This document shows, piece by piece, positions 23,592-35,800 of a stretch of 64,000 nt of DNA. Source of the DNA: Castor canadensis (taxonomy: Eukaryota; Chordata; Mammalia; Rodentia; Castoridae). Positions within the stretch are counted from its first letter, which is position 1. Every line of letters starts with the position of its first letter. The notes under the pieces were generated by a model. The model was not told the origin of the DNA, made no database searches, and saw nothing but the letters and a program-made list of their open reading frames with translations. The stretch is taken from assembly GCF_047511655.1 (NCBI RefSeq), contig NC_133403.1, positions 15,559,014 through 15,623,013 of the forward strand, written 5' to 3'. A program made the translations under genes and the position numbers.

Positions 23592-23609
23592 ACTACATTT
23601 CCCAACATG
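23592..23609 (+). promoter_or_regulatory. ZNF143/SBS-like motif in array unit 2
   Basis: ACTACATTTCCCAACATG, equivalent to the unit 1 site at 21253, again followed by TGGGATGATA. Confidence 0.45.
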
Positions 23610-24358
23610 TGGGATGATATTCCCTCATGTGGATGCAAAATATAGCACACCGGGGACCAGGGGTTGTTATTGATGGCTTTTGTCCTCCTTACTTCATCAA
23701 AACACATAAACTCACACAATGGTTGGCATGAGCCTCAAAGTGACCAGAAGAGTTCACTTCATTTCGCTAAAAATTAATTCACTTTGACCCAAGAAGTACA
23801 CAGGCACACACAGACTATACTGAATGATTGCTTGGTATTCTGTACTCAGTGAAATTGTTACAAACTCTCCTGTGAATGGCAGCTCTCAGGAACACCAGAA
23901 ATTGGGGAATACCTGGAAGCACTCAGGAAGGACATTCATTTCTGCAAAGATTCTCTGTGGGACAAAACAATACACTTTCCTTCATGGTATTGAACACATA
24001 CAATCGAGGCAACTCAATGCTGTTCCTCAAAGTGACTTCAGGGTTTCAACATAATTTCTACATATCAGTGAATGATAAATTGAACAAGAAATATCATACA
24101 CACACACACAAACAAACACACACACACATAGACACACACACACAAACTGATGATTTCCTGATTGTTATCTAGTAAATGAATTTCTTAAGTTCTATCTACT
24201 GAATAGCAACGTTGAAAAAGACCAGAAGTCACTGAACACCAGGACACCATAGTGCATTCCACAAATTCCCACAGTCTTAAAGACAGATTTTGATTCAAGG
24301 AGTCTTATGCATGCCTAAACAGTTGATATACTCAATGAGTGTGAAATAGTGCATAGTG

Positions 24359-25990
24359 TGGGAATTTATTAGAAAGAGCAAAGAAATTAACACTATGACA
24401 CTATAGGTATTACACACACACACACATGCACACATGCACACAAACAAGAATCCTGCGTATGTTTCATGCATGTTGAAAGATAACCACAATAGTTGAAATC
24501 CCGGAGTTACCATCCTGTGGGGAAACTTTCAATACTTAAAAAAGCATCAACTTAGAAAAACATGTATAGTGACATTGTTTCCACCAATGATCTTGGAAAG
24601 AAGACATATGACCACCTTTATGCCAATGCAGAAGTAAACCCTAACCCACCAGTCTGTGCATGAAGCCATCACTGGAATTGACATCATTTCTAGAGAGACA
24701 ATGATGTACAATGTCACACAGGATACCAGGACATTCACTGGGCACGTTCAATGAATGCTGAATATTTCCTCAATAGACAATTTGTCACAGATGATCTTTG
24801 GAATTGCAACATTGAGCCAAATGTGAAATTAGTGATTTTCAGGAAGCCTTGCTGACTTGCATTATTTGGAACAGAGTATCTAACAGACACAGATTCAGGA
24901 AATATTTCACAACCACACAAGCGCCCCCACACACAAACACATCTACAGTGTGGCTAAGTTCCATGAATATTAAGTATTCTGGTGCAAGAGAGTTTCTGGG
25001 CTTTCTTCTAAGTAAAGTTCTTCTCAGCAGCACCAATACATAATGAACACCAGGAAACACTGGAGACTCAGGGTAATTTCTTCAAATACTCATTGTCATG
25101 GTGTAATGAATCCTTGTCAGCTTGTTCTAGGTTCAGCTGGAATGACATTTCTGTACTGTTCCATAGAACGGCCAATCTGGAACCCACATTTTGGAAGACA
25201 GGAGCTGTTCCTAGGGGTGACTTCAAAAACACCTCAAGATCTTTGCAGTTCCATAAGCCAGGAAAACTCCCTTAACCTTGGGTGAGGCAATGTCCCTCCC
25301 AGAACTTCATTTCCCATCATGTGTGATGATATTTCCTCATGTGGATGCAAAATATAGCACACTGGGAACCAGGGGTTGTTATACATGACTTTTGACTTCC
25401 TCACTTCATCAAAACACACAAACCCACACACTGGTTGGCAAAAGCCTCAAAGTGACCAGAAAAGTTCACCTCATGTCACCAAAGAAATTAACTCACTTTG
25501 ATCTGACAAGTACACTGGCACACACAGGGTCTACTCCATGATTGCTTAGTATTCCCTACTCAGTGAAATTGTTACCAACTCTCCTGTGAACGGCACCTTT
25601 CAGGAACACCAGAATCTGAAGTGTACCTTGAAACACTCAGGAAGGACATTCATTTCTGAAAAGATTCTCTTGGGACTAAACAGTACACCTTTCCTTTGTG
25701 GAACTGAACACATACATTGGGGGCAACTCAAGGCTGTTCCTTAAAGTGACTTCGGGGTTGCAACATAATTTCTGCAAATCAGTGATGAGCAAATTGAACA
25801 AGAAATGTCACACACACTCACACACACAAAGTGATGATATCCTGATTGTTATCTACTAAATGAATTTCTTAACTTCTGTGTAGTGAGTAGCAACATTGAA
25901 AAAGATCAGAAATCACTGAAAACCAGGACACTCTGGTGTATTCCATCAATTCCCACAATGCTAAAGAGAGGTTTGATTCAAGGAGTCTTG
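24359..25990. repeat. Array unit 3 (internally shortened, mosaic)
   Basis: Starts with GGGAATTTATTAGAAAGAGC. It jumps near 25107-25115 from sequence equivalent to about 22782 of unit 2 to sequence equivalent to about 23404, losing roughly 620 bp including the GC-rich core. Left of the jump it resembles unit 2; right of it, unit 1 (CGGCCAATCTGGAA, CACTGGGAACCAGGGG, CACAAACCCACACACTGG). The right end merges into other sequence near 25990. Confidence 0.85.
25314..25331 (+). promoter_or_regulatory. Decayed ZNF143/SBS-like motif in array unit 3
   Basis: ACTTCATTTCCCATCATG, with an extra mismatch in the ACTACA half compared with unit 1. Confidence 0.3.
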
Positions 25991-26139
25991 AAAGCCAAAA
26001 AGGGAGTTGGTGCACACATGAATGTTAGGAAAGTAGCAAGCATGATTAACTCAGTAATCCAGGAAGATCTGAAGCTGAGCAATGGTAAAAGAGTAATTGC
26101 CCTAGATTCAATCTGGAAAATAAAACCAATAGAAATGTA

Positions 26140-28175
26140 GATATTAATAAAGAACTCTCAACCATAACCCTAAATGGAAATGAAATGAACTCCAATCAAA
26201 AGACACGTATTGTCTGATTGGTTCAAAAAACCAGATTCAACAATTTGTTTTCTAGAAGAAACACACCTCAAAACCAAAGACACCCAAAACTGATAGGAAA
26301 AACAGGAAAAAGATGTGTTTGGTTTGTTGAACTTGAAAGCAAGTAATCAGGAAGAGTATTCTCATATTAGAGAAAGAACATTTTAAGCAAATATCAGTCA
26401 GAAGAATTAAAGAAGTTTACATATGAATAAAGGGAAAAATACAGCAAGAAAATAAAATGATTCTAAATTCATATGCATCAAATGCTGGTTCACCCATGTT
26501 CATTAAACACTTCTGAGCATGAAGGGAAAGGTAGGTCCAGATACAACAGTAGTGGGAAATCTCAACACATCCCTCTCTTCAACAGACAGTATATCCAGAG
26601 GAAAAAACCAAATACCCTAGTAATAAAAAATGCCATGGATGAAATGGACTTTAAGACATCTATAGAGCATTGATACTATAGCAGCAGACTACACATTTTT
26701 CTGAGCAGCCCTAAGATCTTTCCCTAAACTAGATCACATCCTAGGTCATAAAGCAAATCTCAAGTACAACAATAAACAGAATAATCCCTTGAATCCTAAC
26801 AGACCACAATGGGATAAAATTAGAAATAAATGTCAAAATAACTTACAAAAATCATTCAAACACATGAAGATAGAACATCACACTTTTGAACGATCACTTG
26901 GTCATTGAGGAAAAATTTTTTTATTGTTCTGATGGGGTAGATTGTGGCCTTTACAAAGTTCTTACAATATATAAAATATATCATAACTGAATTCACTCCT
27001 TCCATCATTCTCCTTTTTCCCACATTGCCCTATTCCAAGAATAGCTTAAACATGTCTCACTTTTCCATTTATATACATGTATACACAGTATGAAATTCTT
27101 ATATTCAAATGAAAATGAAAACACAACTTATCAGAACCTGTGGGACACAGCAAAGGCAGTCTTAAGAGGAATGTTTAAAACTACAAGCATCTATATCAAA
27201 AATCTGTGAGATCTTAAGCAACCTGACCATGTACCTCAAACTCAGAAATACAAGAAGAAGCCAACCTCAAAAGAAGAAGATAGGAAGAAATTATAAAAAT
27301 TAGGGCAGAAATTAATAAATTGGAAAACAAAATTACCATACAATGAATCAAAGAAACAAAAACTTGGTTCTTTGAAAATATTTTTTAAAAAATCAATCCT
27401 TTAGCCAAACTGACCAAAGAAAGGAGAAGGCCCAAATTAATAAAATTAGAGATGAAAAAGAAAATATTACAATAGCAATCAATGAAATTCAGAAGTTCAT
27501 ACAAGAATGTTCTGTGAATATTTTTAATACCTGTTTTCTAGCAAACTATCAAGTCATGAAGAAATTGGTAAATTTCTTACAATGTAGGACCCACCAAAAT
27601 TGAACCAAGAGGACATAAAACTTCAACAGATCTATAACAAGCAATGAGATTGAAACAGTTATAAATACCCTCCCAAAAAAGAAAAGCCCAGGTCCAGATA
27701 GTTTAACTGCTAAATATGAAAACAACAATGTTCCTCAAAGTATTCCAAAAAATACAAAGGGAAGGAATACTACCAAATTCATTCTATGAAACCATTATTA
27801 CCTAAAACTGAAACCAGGTAAACATGCATCAAAAAAGCCTAGTTATACTGCAATGTCCCTGATGAAAACAGATGCAAAAATCCTCAACATAATACTTGCC
27901 AACACAACTCAACGACACATTAAAAAGAAACATCACCATGATCACATTGGTTTCATTCCAGTGATTCAAGAAAGGTTCAGCATATGAAAATCAATAAACG
28001 TAATACAATACAAAACCAGAATCAAGGACAAAAACCATTTGCTTATCTCAATAGAAGCAATGAAAGCCTTTGACAAAATTCAACAACCTTCCATGATAAA
28101 AGTACTAAAGAAACTAGGAATGCAAGGAATATACCTTAATATTATAAAGTGCATATTTAACAAAACTATGGCCAA
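26140..28175 (+). mobile_element. Older LINE-1, endonuclease to reverse transcriptase part, sense
   Basis: Starts near the beginning of ORF2 (ITLNGNEMNSNQKT around 26163) and runs through the endonuclease (recognisable FNNLFSRRNT block, AMDEMDFKTSIEH near 26630-26670), the linker, and the start of reverse transcriptase ([20 protein letters not shown] at 28057-28116). Many stops and frameshifts. Truncated at about 28175. A foreign antisense L1 3' end is nested at 26915-27107; L1 homology resumes right after it (AATGAAAATGAAAACACAAC at 27108), which fixes the insertion order. Confidence 0.85.
26915..27107 (-). mobile_element. LINE-1 3' end nested in older LINE-1
   Basis: The plus strand shows the reverse complement of a second-type L1 3' UTR: T-run, TTATTGTTCTGATGGGGTAG, ACAAAGTTCTTACAATATAT, TTCACTCCTTCCATCATTCT, then CATGTATACACAGTATGAAA. 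It interrupts the ORF2 reading of the surrounding element. Only about 190 bp long, so severely 5'-truncated. Confidence 0.8.
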
Positions 28176-29320
28176 CATCAACCTACAGACAAGAGCACCC
28201 AGAAGTGGGAACTTACATCTTCCTCCCCTAGCTTTGCCTGTCTGGTGGTCGTGCAACAGTACCAGTTCTTTTCTCCCACTGTTGTAGTGCTTACCAAGGA
28301 GATATCAGGAATTGGTCCCACCTGAGTCTGGGCAAAATTTCTCTCAGCTGAAGTGCATGTAAGAACACAGCTGGTGCTAGAAAAGATTTCTCTCTAGATC
28401 TTCTTTGGTTATGTATGTCACAGCAGGACTATAGCTGTAGCCACAGTGGCATTGCTTGAAACTATCTCTGTATGCAAGGGATCAATGGAATATCAAAGTT
28501 AGGGATAAGCACCTATGCACCACACTGGAAGAGTGATCATGGGAACAATGTGGGCATCTGCCATCAGTCCTGATACTCATAAGAAACCACATGAGATTGA
28601 TCATGCCCCTGGTCTCAGAGGGCAGGCTCCTAAATTTCCTGGTTATTGTGTATGGTGCTCTCCACTCCCCTTGTCACAATTTCTGATTCCCCACTATGTA
28701 ACACTCTTAGCAGGACTAAGTCAGTCGCTCCACTGAGCCAGATCTGGCTCATGGGTTAAATACCCACTGAGCCAGTGCAGTAGAATTTCTCTGTGTCCCC
28801 AAAGATGGGAGTATGAAACACTTTCTTAGTCATAGAGCAGTATAAATTCATATGATAATTCTATTCTCAACATTTCTCCTGGCTACAGAACCCTGGTATT
28901 TCAGTAGGAGATGGATTCTTTTTTCAAAGCCAGACTACTGTGTGGATTTTACACATTTTATCTATTTGGGATCTAAGAACACAATGGCTTTGAAACTTTT
29001 CAATACCAAGGAATTCCAGTATCTGTGCTGACACGAATTTCTAGGACTCTCTCTTTTACCTTCACCCCTGTAGAGGGCAGACTTCTCCCATGGCTCAGGA
29101 GCTGAGGTAACATGTGATGGGCTGCTTTGTTCCTCTTACTATGTTGTTGACTCAGGTCTCTGTTATTTATATGGCTACTATGTTTCCATTGTTGAATTCC
29201 AGTGTCTTCCCTTGGTCACTCACTTCCATATACAGCTATATTCCTGCTACTTTGATTCTTCTTGGTAGAGCAGGTGCATGCTGGATGCCTCTATTGAGCT
29301 ACCTTGCCTAAATCCTACTA
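28176..29320. other. Unassigned, possibly antisense L1 5' region
   Basis: Moderately GC-rich sequence with no frame. Blocks such as CCCCTGGTCTCAGAGGGCAG (28607) and GAGCCAGATCTGGCTCATGG (28735, partly palindromic), and a GAGCTACCTTGCCTAAATCC end, recall mammalian L1 5' UTR or LTR promoter sequence. I could not settle which. Confidence 0.35.
28735..28752. other. Palindromic segment GAGCCAGATCTGGCTC
   Basis: A perfect 16-bp palindrome (GAGCCAGATCTGGCTC) within the unassigned region. It is short enough to be chance. Confidence 0.4.
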
Positions 29321-30534
29321 CCATTTTTAGTTTTTGTTACTTGTTCTGTGACTTAAAAACACAGAGAACTCCTCATAATCTAATTTTATATTTTACTCCC
29401 CATTTTAAGGATTCATTCATTTTGTGTCTCTAATTTTTGAGGGGACTGCATGCATCACTGTTGTGTTTTCATAATACTTTATCTGATGAATTTCATATGT
29501 AATTCTTTGGGCTTCAGTAGTTTTTTTCATGCAGTACTCGATGTTTGGATGTTAGACAGTAGCAAAATTAAATTAAGGAAAATGAAATCAAGCAAATTAA
29601 ACAATCATAGACATTACAGATGGACTATCTATTAGGTAACAACATGTTTTCTTATTAAAGATGTTTTGATTTGGGCTATATAAACTTAAACCACATAAGG
29701 CCAGTAAACAAATATCTAGCATGAAATAAATTCCATGCAAAATTACTCCTGTTGAGGAAATCATGAAAATATTATCTAATTACTACCTTTTTCATGTAGA
29801 GAGACAGGGACACTGGAAATTCTAATAAATTAATGCAAAAATGTTGTTACTCTTTTTACTAACCTAGGGCATTACAAGTCTTTGAACTACAAGTAACCTC
29901 ATGAAGTCATCTAGTCCAATTTGACACTTTCATTCACATATGTTTAGGAAACATTTAAGTGTTTTCACTATTTAAATACTTAAATTGTTCCCACAATATT
30001 GTCTGTGATTTAGTATGTAGTGCCATATCACATAGAGTAAATGTCTATCTGACTTTAATCCCTTTTCTGAATATTTTCCATTACAGATTTATATTCTTAT
30101 ATTCTTTTATTCTTTACTACTCCTTTGAGATAGGGCATACAAAAATAGATTATCCATTTCAAGATAAACATAGTGGCAGATGATAAACTATAATATATTT
30201 GAATTTGTTGCAGTACAGGTAATCACATACCAGTTTACAACTGACTAAAGATCTGCCTAAAACATACAAACAAATGAAAACTTGACCTATAAAAGAAACA
30301 AATTACCTTCCTTGTCATGCATTTTACACAGATTGATATAGTACATTATAATATATTTTTTAAAATCAGATATGTGGAAGGGATTGGATAGAGAAGGAAG
30401 TATGATAGTTTGAAAAAATATATTTTAACAAATTAAATCCAAAGTTATATTAAAGGAAATATATCATGAATAACTAGAATGCATCTGAGAAAGACTAATG
30501 TTTAGACATTCAAAATTAACAGAAAGGAGAAAAT
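29321..30534. other. AT-rich intergenic, no recognised feature
   Basis: I see no Ig exon, SINE or clear L1. The small open frames at 29450 and 29959 have no features of real proteins that I recognise. Confidence 0.45.
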
Positions 30535-30539
30535 TAAGA

Positions 30540-31260
30540 GAAAGAGGGGCAGTCTCTCATAAGACCTTTAAATAAACAAAGCTTTCTGGAGAAGATGGGT
30601 TTGTGGCTCCCCCCAGGGAGCTTTGGGTGGACAAGTCTTGCAACAGTGGCTGACTTGTGGGATGCTGCCCCAGAGAATTGGGGAAGGGTAGATTCCCTCA
30701 CAAATTTTAAACAAACAAGGACTGCAACTGTGGGAGGCCTGTAGGACTCTCCACCAGAGAAAAGGGGAGGGGCCGGCTCCCACATGAACTCTAAACAAAT
30801 AATACATGCCAGAGAAGGTGGGTTTGGCAGCTCTCCCCAGTGATCTTTGAATGAACAAATGTTGCAGCAGTGGCTGACCTGCAGGATGCTCCACAAGAGA
30901 CTTGGAGAAGGGCAGCTCCCAGCATAAACTTTGAAAACAAAGCCACTTTGTTTTCAAAAACAAAGGGCAGCTACAGTAGGATTGTAGCTACTTGTAGGAT
31001 TCTCAACCTGAGCAGAGGGGAGGGGCAGGCTCCCACAAGAACTCTAAATAAACAAAGCCTGTGGGAGGATGTGCGTGTGATGGCTCCCCCCAGTGAACAT
31101 CAATAAATAAAGCCTGCAACAGCAGCCTACTGGCAGTAGATGGCAGGTGAGCCACATCCTGAAACAGAGCAGATAGTGGTTCACAAACCTCTCTCCTGAC
31201 CAAACCACGTTGTGAGATAATGACAGTGTTACTACTCAAATACTAACACCAGGATTGGAT
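30540..31260 (+). promoter_or_regulatory. L1-D 5' UTR with tandem monomers (~225-255 bp)
   Basis: Repeated blocks: a TGGCTCCCCCCAG-type block at about 30605, 30832 and 31080; GGGGAGGGGCnGGCTCCCAC at about 30762 and 31016; and an AACTCTAAAyAAAyAA block after each. Spacing is 224-254 bp. Tandem GC-richer monomers upstream of ORF1 act as promoters in mouse L1. Here the role is inferred by analogy. Minus-strand open frames over 100 aa across this part come from the repeats and look spurious. Confidence 0.7.
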
Positions 31261-31773
31261 GCTGAATGAGCAACACCACAACTACTAAGACTGAAATGTC
31301 ATGGTTTCTGGACCTGAAATTTTTATTCTTTTCTATATATCTCTTCAATTATTTTTAATTTTGTTTTCTGTTTTTATTATTTTTTTTACTTTTTTTCTTC
31401 GTTCCTATGGTGAAACAATGACAGAGCTACTACACAAACATGAACATGAGAATTAGATGCTGAAAGAGTAACACCAGAATTATTAAGACTACAACTTTAT
31501 TGCACCTAAACCTGGGATTTTTTTGTTATTTTTCCTTTTTCTCTCTTCTTTTTTCTTTTTTCTCTTTCTCATTAATGCTTGTTTAGTTCACTGTTGATTA
31601 GTACACTGTCACTTCCTGTTAATTTCTTTGGCTGTCTATTTTTTTTCTTTTTTGCTCTCTTTTCCCTCTTACTCTTCCATTCTAGAAAAAATTATTTTTA
31701 CTATTATGTGGTAGATAATACTAAATTACACACAGTACAGGGACAGTAACAGCACCACGTGGAATTATGAGAA

Positions 31774-32840
31774 GATGAAAAAAGGATGGAAACCACTTTT
31801 TACCCAATAACAAATTAGTACAAGAACGAGAGGGAAATGAAGAAAATGGATACCCAGACTCAGAACTCCAAGAAAACAAAGAGAAACTATACCAAGTAAC
31901 ACAATGAAGCCCACAAGAAGAGTCTGAAACAAATAAAGAAACAAATGAAATAAACCACAGAAGCCCTGCATAAACACCAAAGTGAAACAAAGAATGCCAA
32001 AAAAAGAGATAAATGAACTCAGGGTGAAAATTGACAATATTAAAGAGGAAGTGACTCATGATATGCAAAACCTTAGAAAAAAGAACAAAACAGAAAAACA
32101 AAACAAAATGGAAGGGCAGTCCAGCACACTAGAACAGAGGACAGAATCTCAGAATTTGAAGATGAAATGGTATTTAAAGGAAAAACTGAAGAACTACTAG
32201 TCAGACAACTCAAGACATGTGAATGGACTATGCAAGAATTCACTGACTCCATCAAAAGACCAAACCTGAAAAATCATGGGCATTGAAGAAGGAAAAGAGG
32301 TGCAAGGAAAAGGAATGAATAATATATTCAACAAAATAATAACAGAAAATTTCCAAATCTACAGAAAACTATGACCATTCAGATACAGGAAGCCTCCAGT
32401 ACATCAAACAGACTTGACCAAAATAGAACTACCCCATGACATATTATCATTACAACAACAAGGAGAGAGTATAGAGAAAGAATATTGAGGGCTATAAGAG
32501 AGAAAAAAACAAATAACATACCAAGCTAAGCCCATCAAAATCACAGCAGTTTTCTCAATGGAAACCTTAAAAGCAAGACGAGCATGGAGTGAGGTCTTCC
32601 GGGCACTAAATGAAAATAACTTCAACCCTAGGATACTCTACACAGCAAAGCTATCACTCAAAATAGATGGAGCGATAAAACTCTTCCATGATAAGCAGAA
32701 ATTAAAACAATATATGATCACAAAGCCACCACTACAAAAGATTCTCTGAGGAATTCTGCACACAGAAAGTGAAACCAAAAAAATCATGAAATGGCAGACA
32801 ATACCAAACAACAGCAGAAGAAAAGGCAAGAAAGTAGAGA
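31774..32840 (+). pseudogene. L1-D ORF1 remnant
   Basis: ATG at 31774 gives MKKGWKPLF, then stops. Compared with L1-C, the coiled-coil part is shortened (sequence equivalent to roughly 17885-18045 is missing near 31930-31975). The piece at 31982-32200 keeps INELRVKIDN and EEVTHDMQNL. The C-terminal domain at 32558-32749 keeps ARRAWSEVFRALNENN, RILYTAKLSL and KIDGAIKLFHDKQKL. Several stops separate them. Not functional. Confidence 0.88.
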
Positions 32841-32894
32841 GTATCATTGACTCAGTTACACACCATCAAACCCTTAAACATCTAAGACAACCAA

Positions 32895-35800
32895 ATAACA
32901 GGGATCACCACATTCCTTCAATACTACCACTAAACATTAATGGACTGAAATTCCCCATCAAAAGACATTGATTGGCAAACTGGATTAAAAAGAAAGACCC
33001 AACAAGCTGCTAACTACAGGAAACCCACCTCATTGACAGAACCAAGCCCTGGCTGAGAGTGAAAGGCTGGAAGATGATTTACCAGCCAGTGGCCCCCATA
33101 AACAGGCAAGGGTAGCAATACTTATCTCAGATAAAGTAGACTTCAAACTTATATTTATCAAATGAGATAAAGAAGGACATTCTATACTAATAAAAGGGAA
33201 AATACACCAAAATGAAATAACAATTATCAACCTATGCACCAAATGTCAATGAACCCAATTTTATCAAACATACTCTAAAGGACCTAAAAACATATACAAA
33301 CTCCAGCACAGTGATAGTGGGAGACCGTAATACTCCCCTACCACCAATAGATAGGTCATCCAAACAAAGAATCCATAAAGAAATTCTAGAACTAACCCAC
33401 ACCATAGACCAAATGGACATAACTGACGTCTACAGAATATTTCATTCAACTGTTGCAGAATATACATTCTTCTCAGCAGCTCATGGAAACGTCTCCAAAA
33501 TTGATCACATTTTCAGGCACAAAGCAAGCCTCAGAAAATATAAGAAAATAGAAATAATCCCATGCATTCTATATGACCACAAAATATTAAAACTAGAAAT
33601 CAACAACAAAAACAGCAGTAAAAAACATGCAAACAACTGGAAGCTGAACAACACATTGATCAATGATCAATGGGTCATCAGTGAAATAAAAGAGGAAATT
33701 AAAAGGTTCCTGGAAGTTAATGAAAATGAAAACACGACCTACCAGAACCTATGAGATGCAGCAAAGTCTATCTTAAGAGGAAAGTTTATATCCATGATTG
33801 TATATATTGAAAGGTCAGAAACATCTGAAATCAATGATCAAACTCCTAGAAAACCAAGAATAAGCAAATCCCAAAGCAAGCAGAAAGAGAGAAATAATTA
33901 AAATAAGTCCTGAAATCAATGAAATAGAAACAAAAAAATAACATAGAAAGAATTAATGAAACAAAAAGCTAGTTCTTTGAAACAATAAGTAAACTTGACA
34001 GACCCCTGGCAAATCTGACTAAAATGAAGAAAGAAAAAACTCAAATCAGTAAAATCAGAAATGCAAAAGGGGAGAAAACAAGACACACCAACGAAATCCA
34101 GGAATGCATCAGAGACTACATTGAGAGCCTATTCTTTAATAAATTTGAAAAATTTGAAGAAATGGATAGCTTTCTACATATTTACGACCATTCAAAACTG
34201 AAACAAGAGGACATTAATCACCTGAATAGATCTATAATACAAAACAAAATTGAAACAGCAATTAAGAGTCTCCCAAAAAAGAAAAGTCTAGGACCTGATG
34301 GATTCACCACTGAATTCTATCAGACGCTTAAATAAGAACTAATACTAACTCTCTTTAAACCTTTCCATGAGATAGAAAGGAAAAGAGCACTGTCTAACTT
34401 GTTTTATGAAGCCAGTATTACACTTATCCCCAAACCAGCCAAAGACACCTTTAAAAAGGAGAAGTACAGGTCAATTTCCTTAAAGAAAATTGGTGCAAAA
34501 AACCTCAGTAAAATAATGGCAAACTGAATCCAACAGCACATCAGAAAGACCATTCACCATGACCAAGTTGGCTTCATCCCAGGGATGCAGGGGTGGTTCA
34601 ACATGCAAAAATCATTAAATGAAATACTGCACATTAGTAGAGGCAAAGACAAAAAACAGTTGATCATCTCAGTAGATGCAGAAAAAACCTTTGACAAGAT
34701 CAAACACCACTTCATGATAAAAGATCTAAGAAAACTAGGAGTAGAGGGAATGTACGTCAACATTGTAAAGGCTATATATAACAAACCTACATACAAAATC
34801 ATACTTCATGGTGAAAAACTGAAACCATTTCCAATAAAATCAGGAACAAGAAAAGGTTGCCCACTATCCTCGCTCCTTTTCAACATATTACTGGAATTTC
34901 TAACCAGAGCAATTAGGCAAGAAGAAGAAATTAAATGAATACAAACAGGTAAGAAACTGTCAAAATATCCCTATTTTCAGATGATATGAGCCTATACATC
35001 AAAGACCCAAAAAATTCCATCCAAAAACTCTTAGACACCATAAACAGGTATAGAAAGGTGGCAGAATACAAAATCAACTTACAAAAATCATTAGCTTTTC
35101 TATACATCAACAATGAACAAACTGAGAAGGAATACATGGAAGCAATTCCATTTACAATAGCCTCAAAAAAATCAAATACCTAGGAGTAAATTTAACAAAA
35201 GTTTTGAATGACCTCTACCAGGAGAATTACAAACCCCTGAAGAAAGAGATCAAGGAAGACTACAGAAAATGCAAAGATCTCCCATGCTCATGGATTGAAA
35301 GAATCAACATAGTAAAAATGGCTATAATATCAAAAGCAATCTACATGTTTAATGCAACTCCCATCAATATCCCAATGATTTTCATCACAGAGACTGAGAA
35401 ATCTACCCTTAAATTCACTTGCAAACACAAGATACTGCCAATAGCAAAGGCCACACTCAGGAAAAAGAGCCATGCTGGCGTATCACAGTACTCGACTTCA
35501 AACTGTATTACAAAGCAATAGCAAAAAACCCAGCATGCTACTGGCACAAAAACAGACATGAAGACCAGTGGCACGGAATAGAGGACCCAGAAATGAACCC
35601 ACACAACTATAACCACCTTATTTTTGGCAGGGACCAAAAATATACCATGAAGACAAGACAGCTTGTTCAACAGACGCTGCTGGGAAAAGTGGTTATCCAT
35701 CTGCAAGAAACTAAAACTAGATCCATGTCTATCACACTGTACTAGTATCAACTCAAAATGGATCAAATACCTTAATATCAGACCCGAAATTCTGAATTTC

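Larger units (their letters stand above)
22013..24358. repeat. Array unit 2 (full length)
   Basis: Starts with GGGAATTTATTATAAAGAGC. Colinear with unit 1 throughout, including the GC-richer core (about 22850-23400). Left half close to unit 3, right half distinct from both neighbours (for example ACTGCCATACAGGAACACGC where units 1 and 3 share CGGCCAATCTGGAA). Confidence 0.87.
19695..25990. repeat. Tandem array of ~2.3-kb units, unknown family
   Basis: Three direct copies with periods of 2340 and 2332 bp (anchor block CACCAATGnTCTTGnAAAGA at 19910, 22250 and 24580). The array is flanked by L1-C on the left and an older L1 on the right but is not itself L1. Units contain CA microsatellites, a GC-richer core (20500-21050 in unit 1) and no long open frame. 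It matches no repeat family that I recognise. Confidence 0.9.

Noticed and set aside
25883-26140. 85-aa plus-strand open frame at the right edge of the array
   Set aside because: It spans the junction between array unit 3 and other sequence and has no recognisable domain.
30534-30963. Two overlapping minus-strand open frames of 120 and 131 aa
   Set aside because: They follow the tandem monomers of the L1-D 5' UTR and show internal repetition matching the DNA period.
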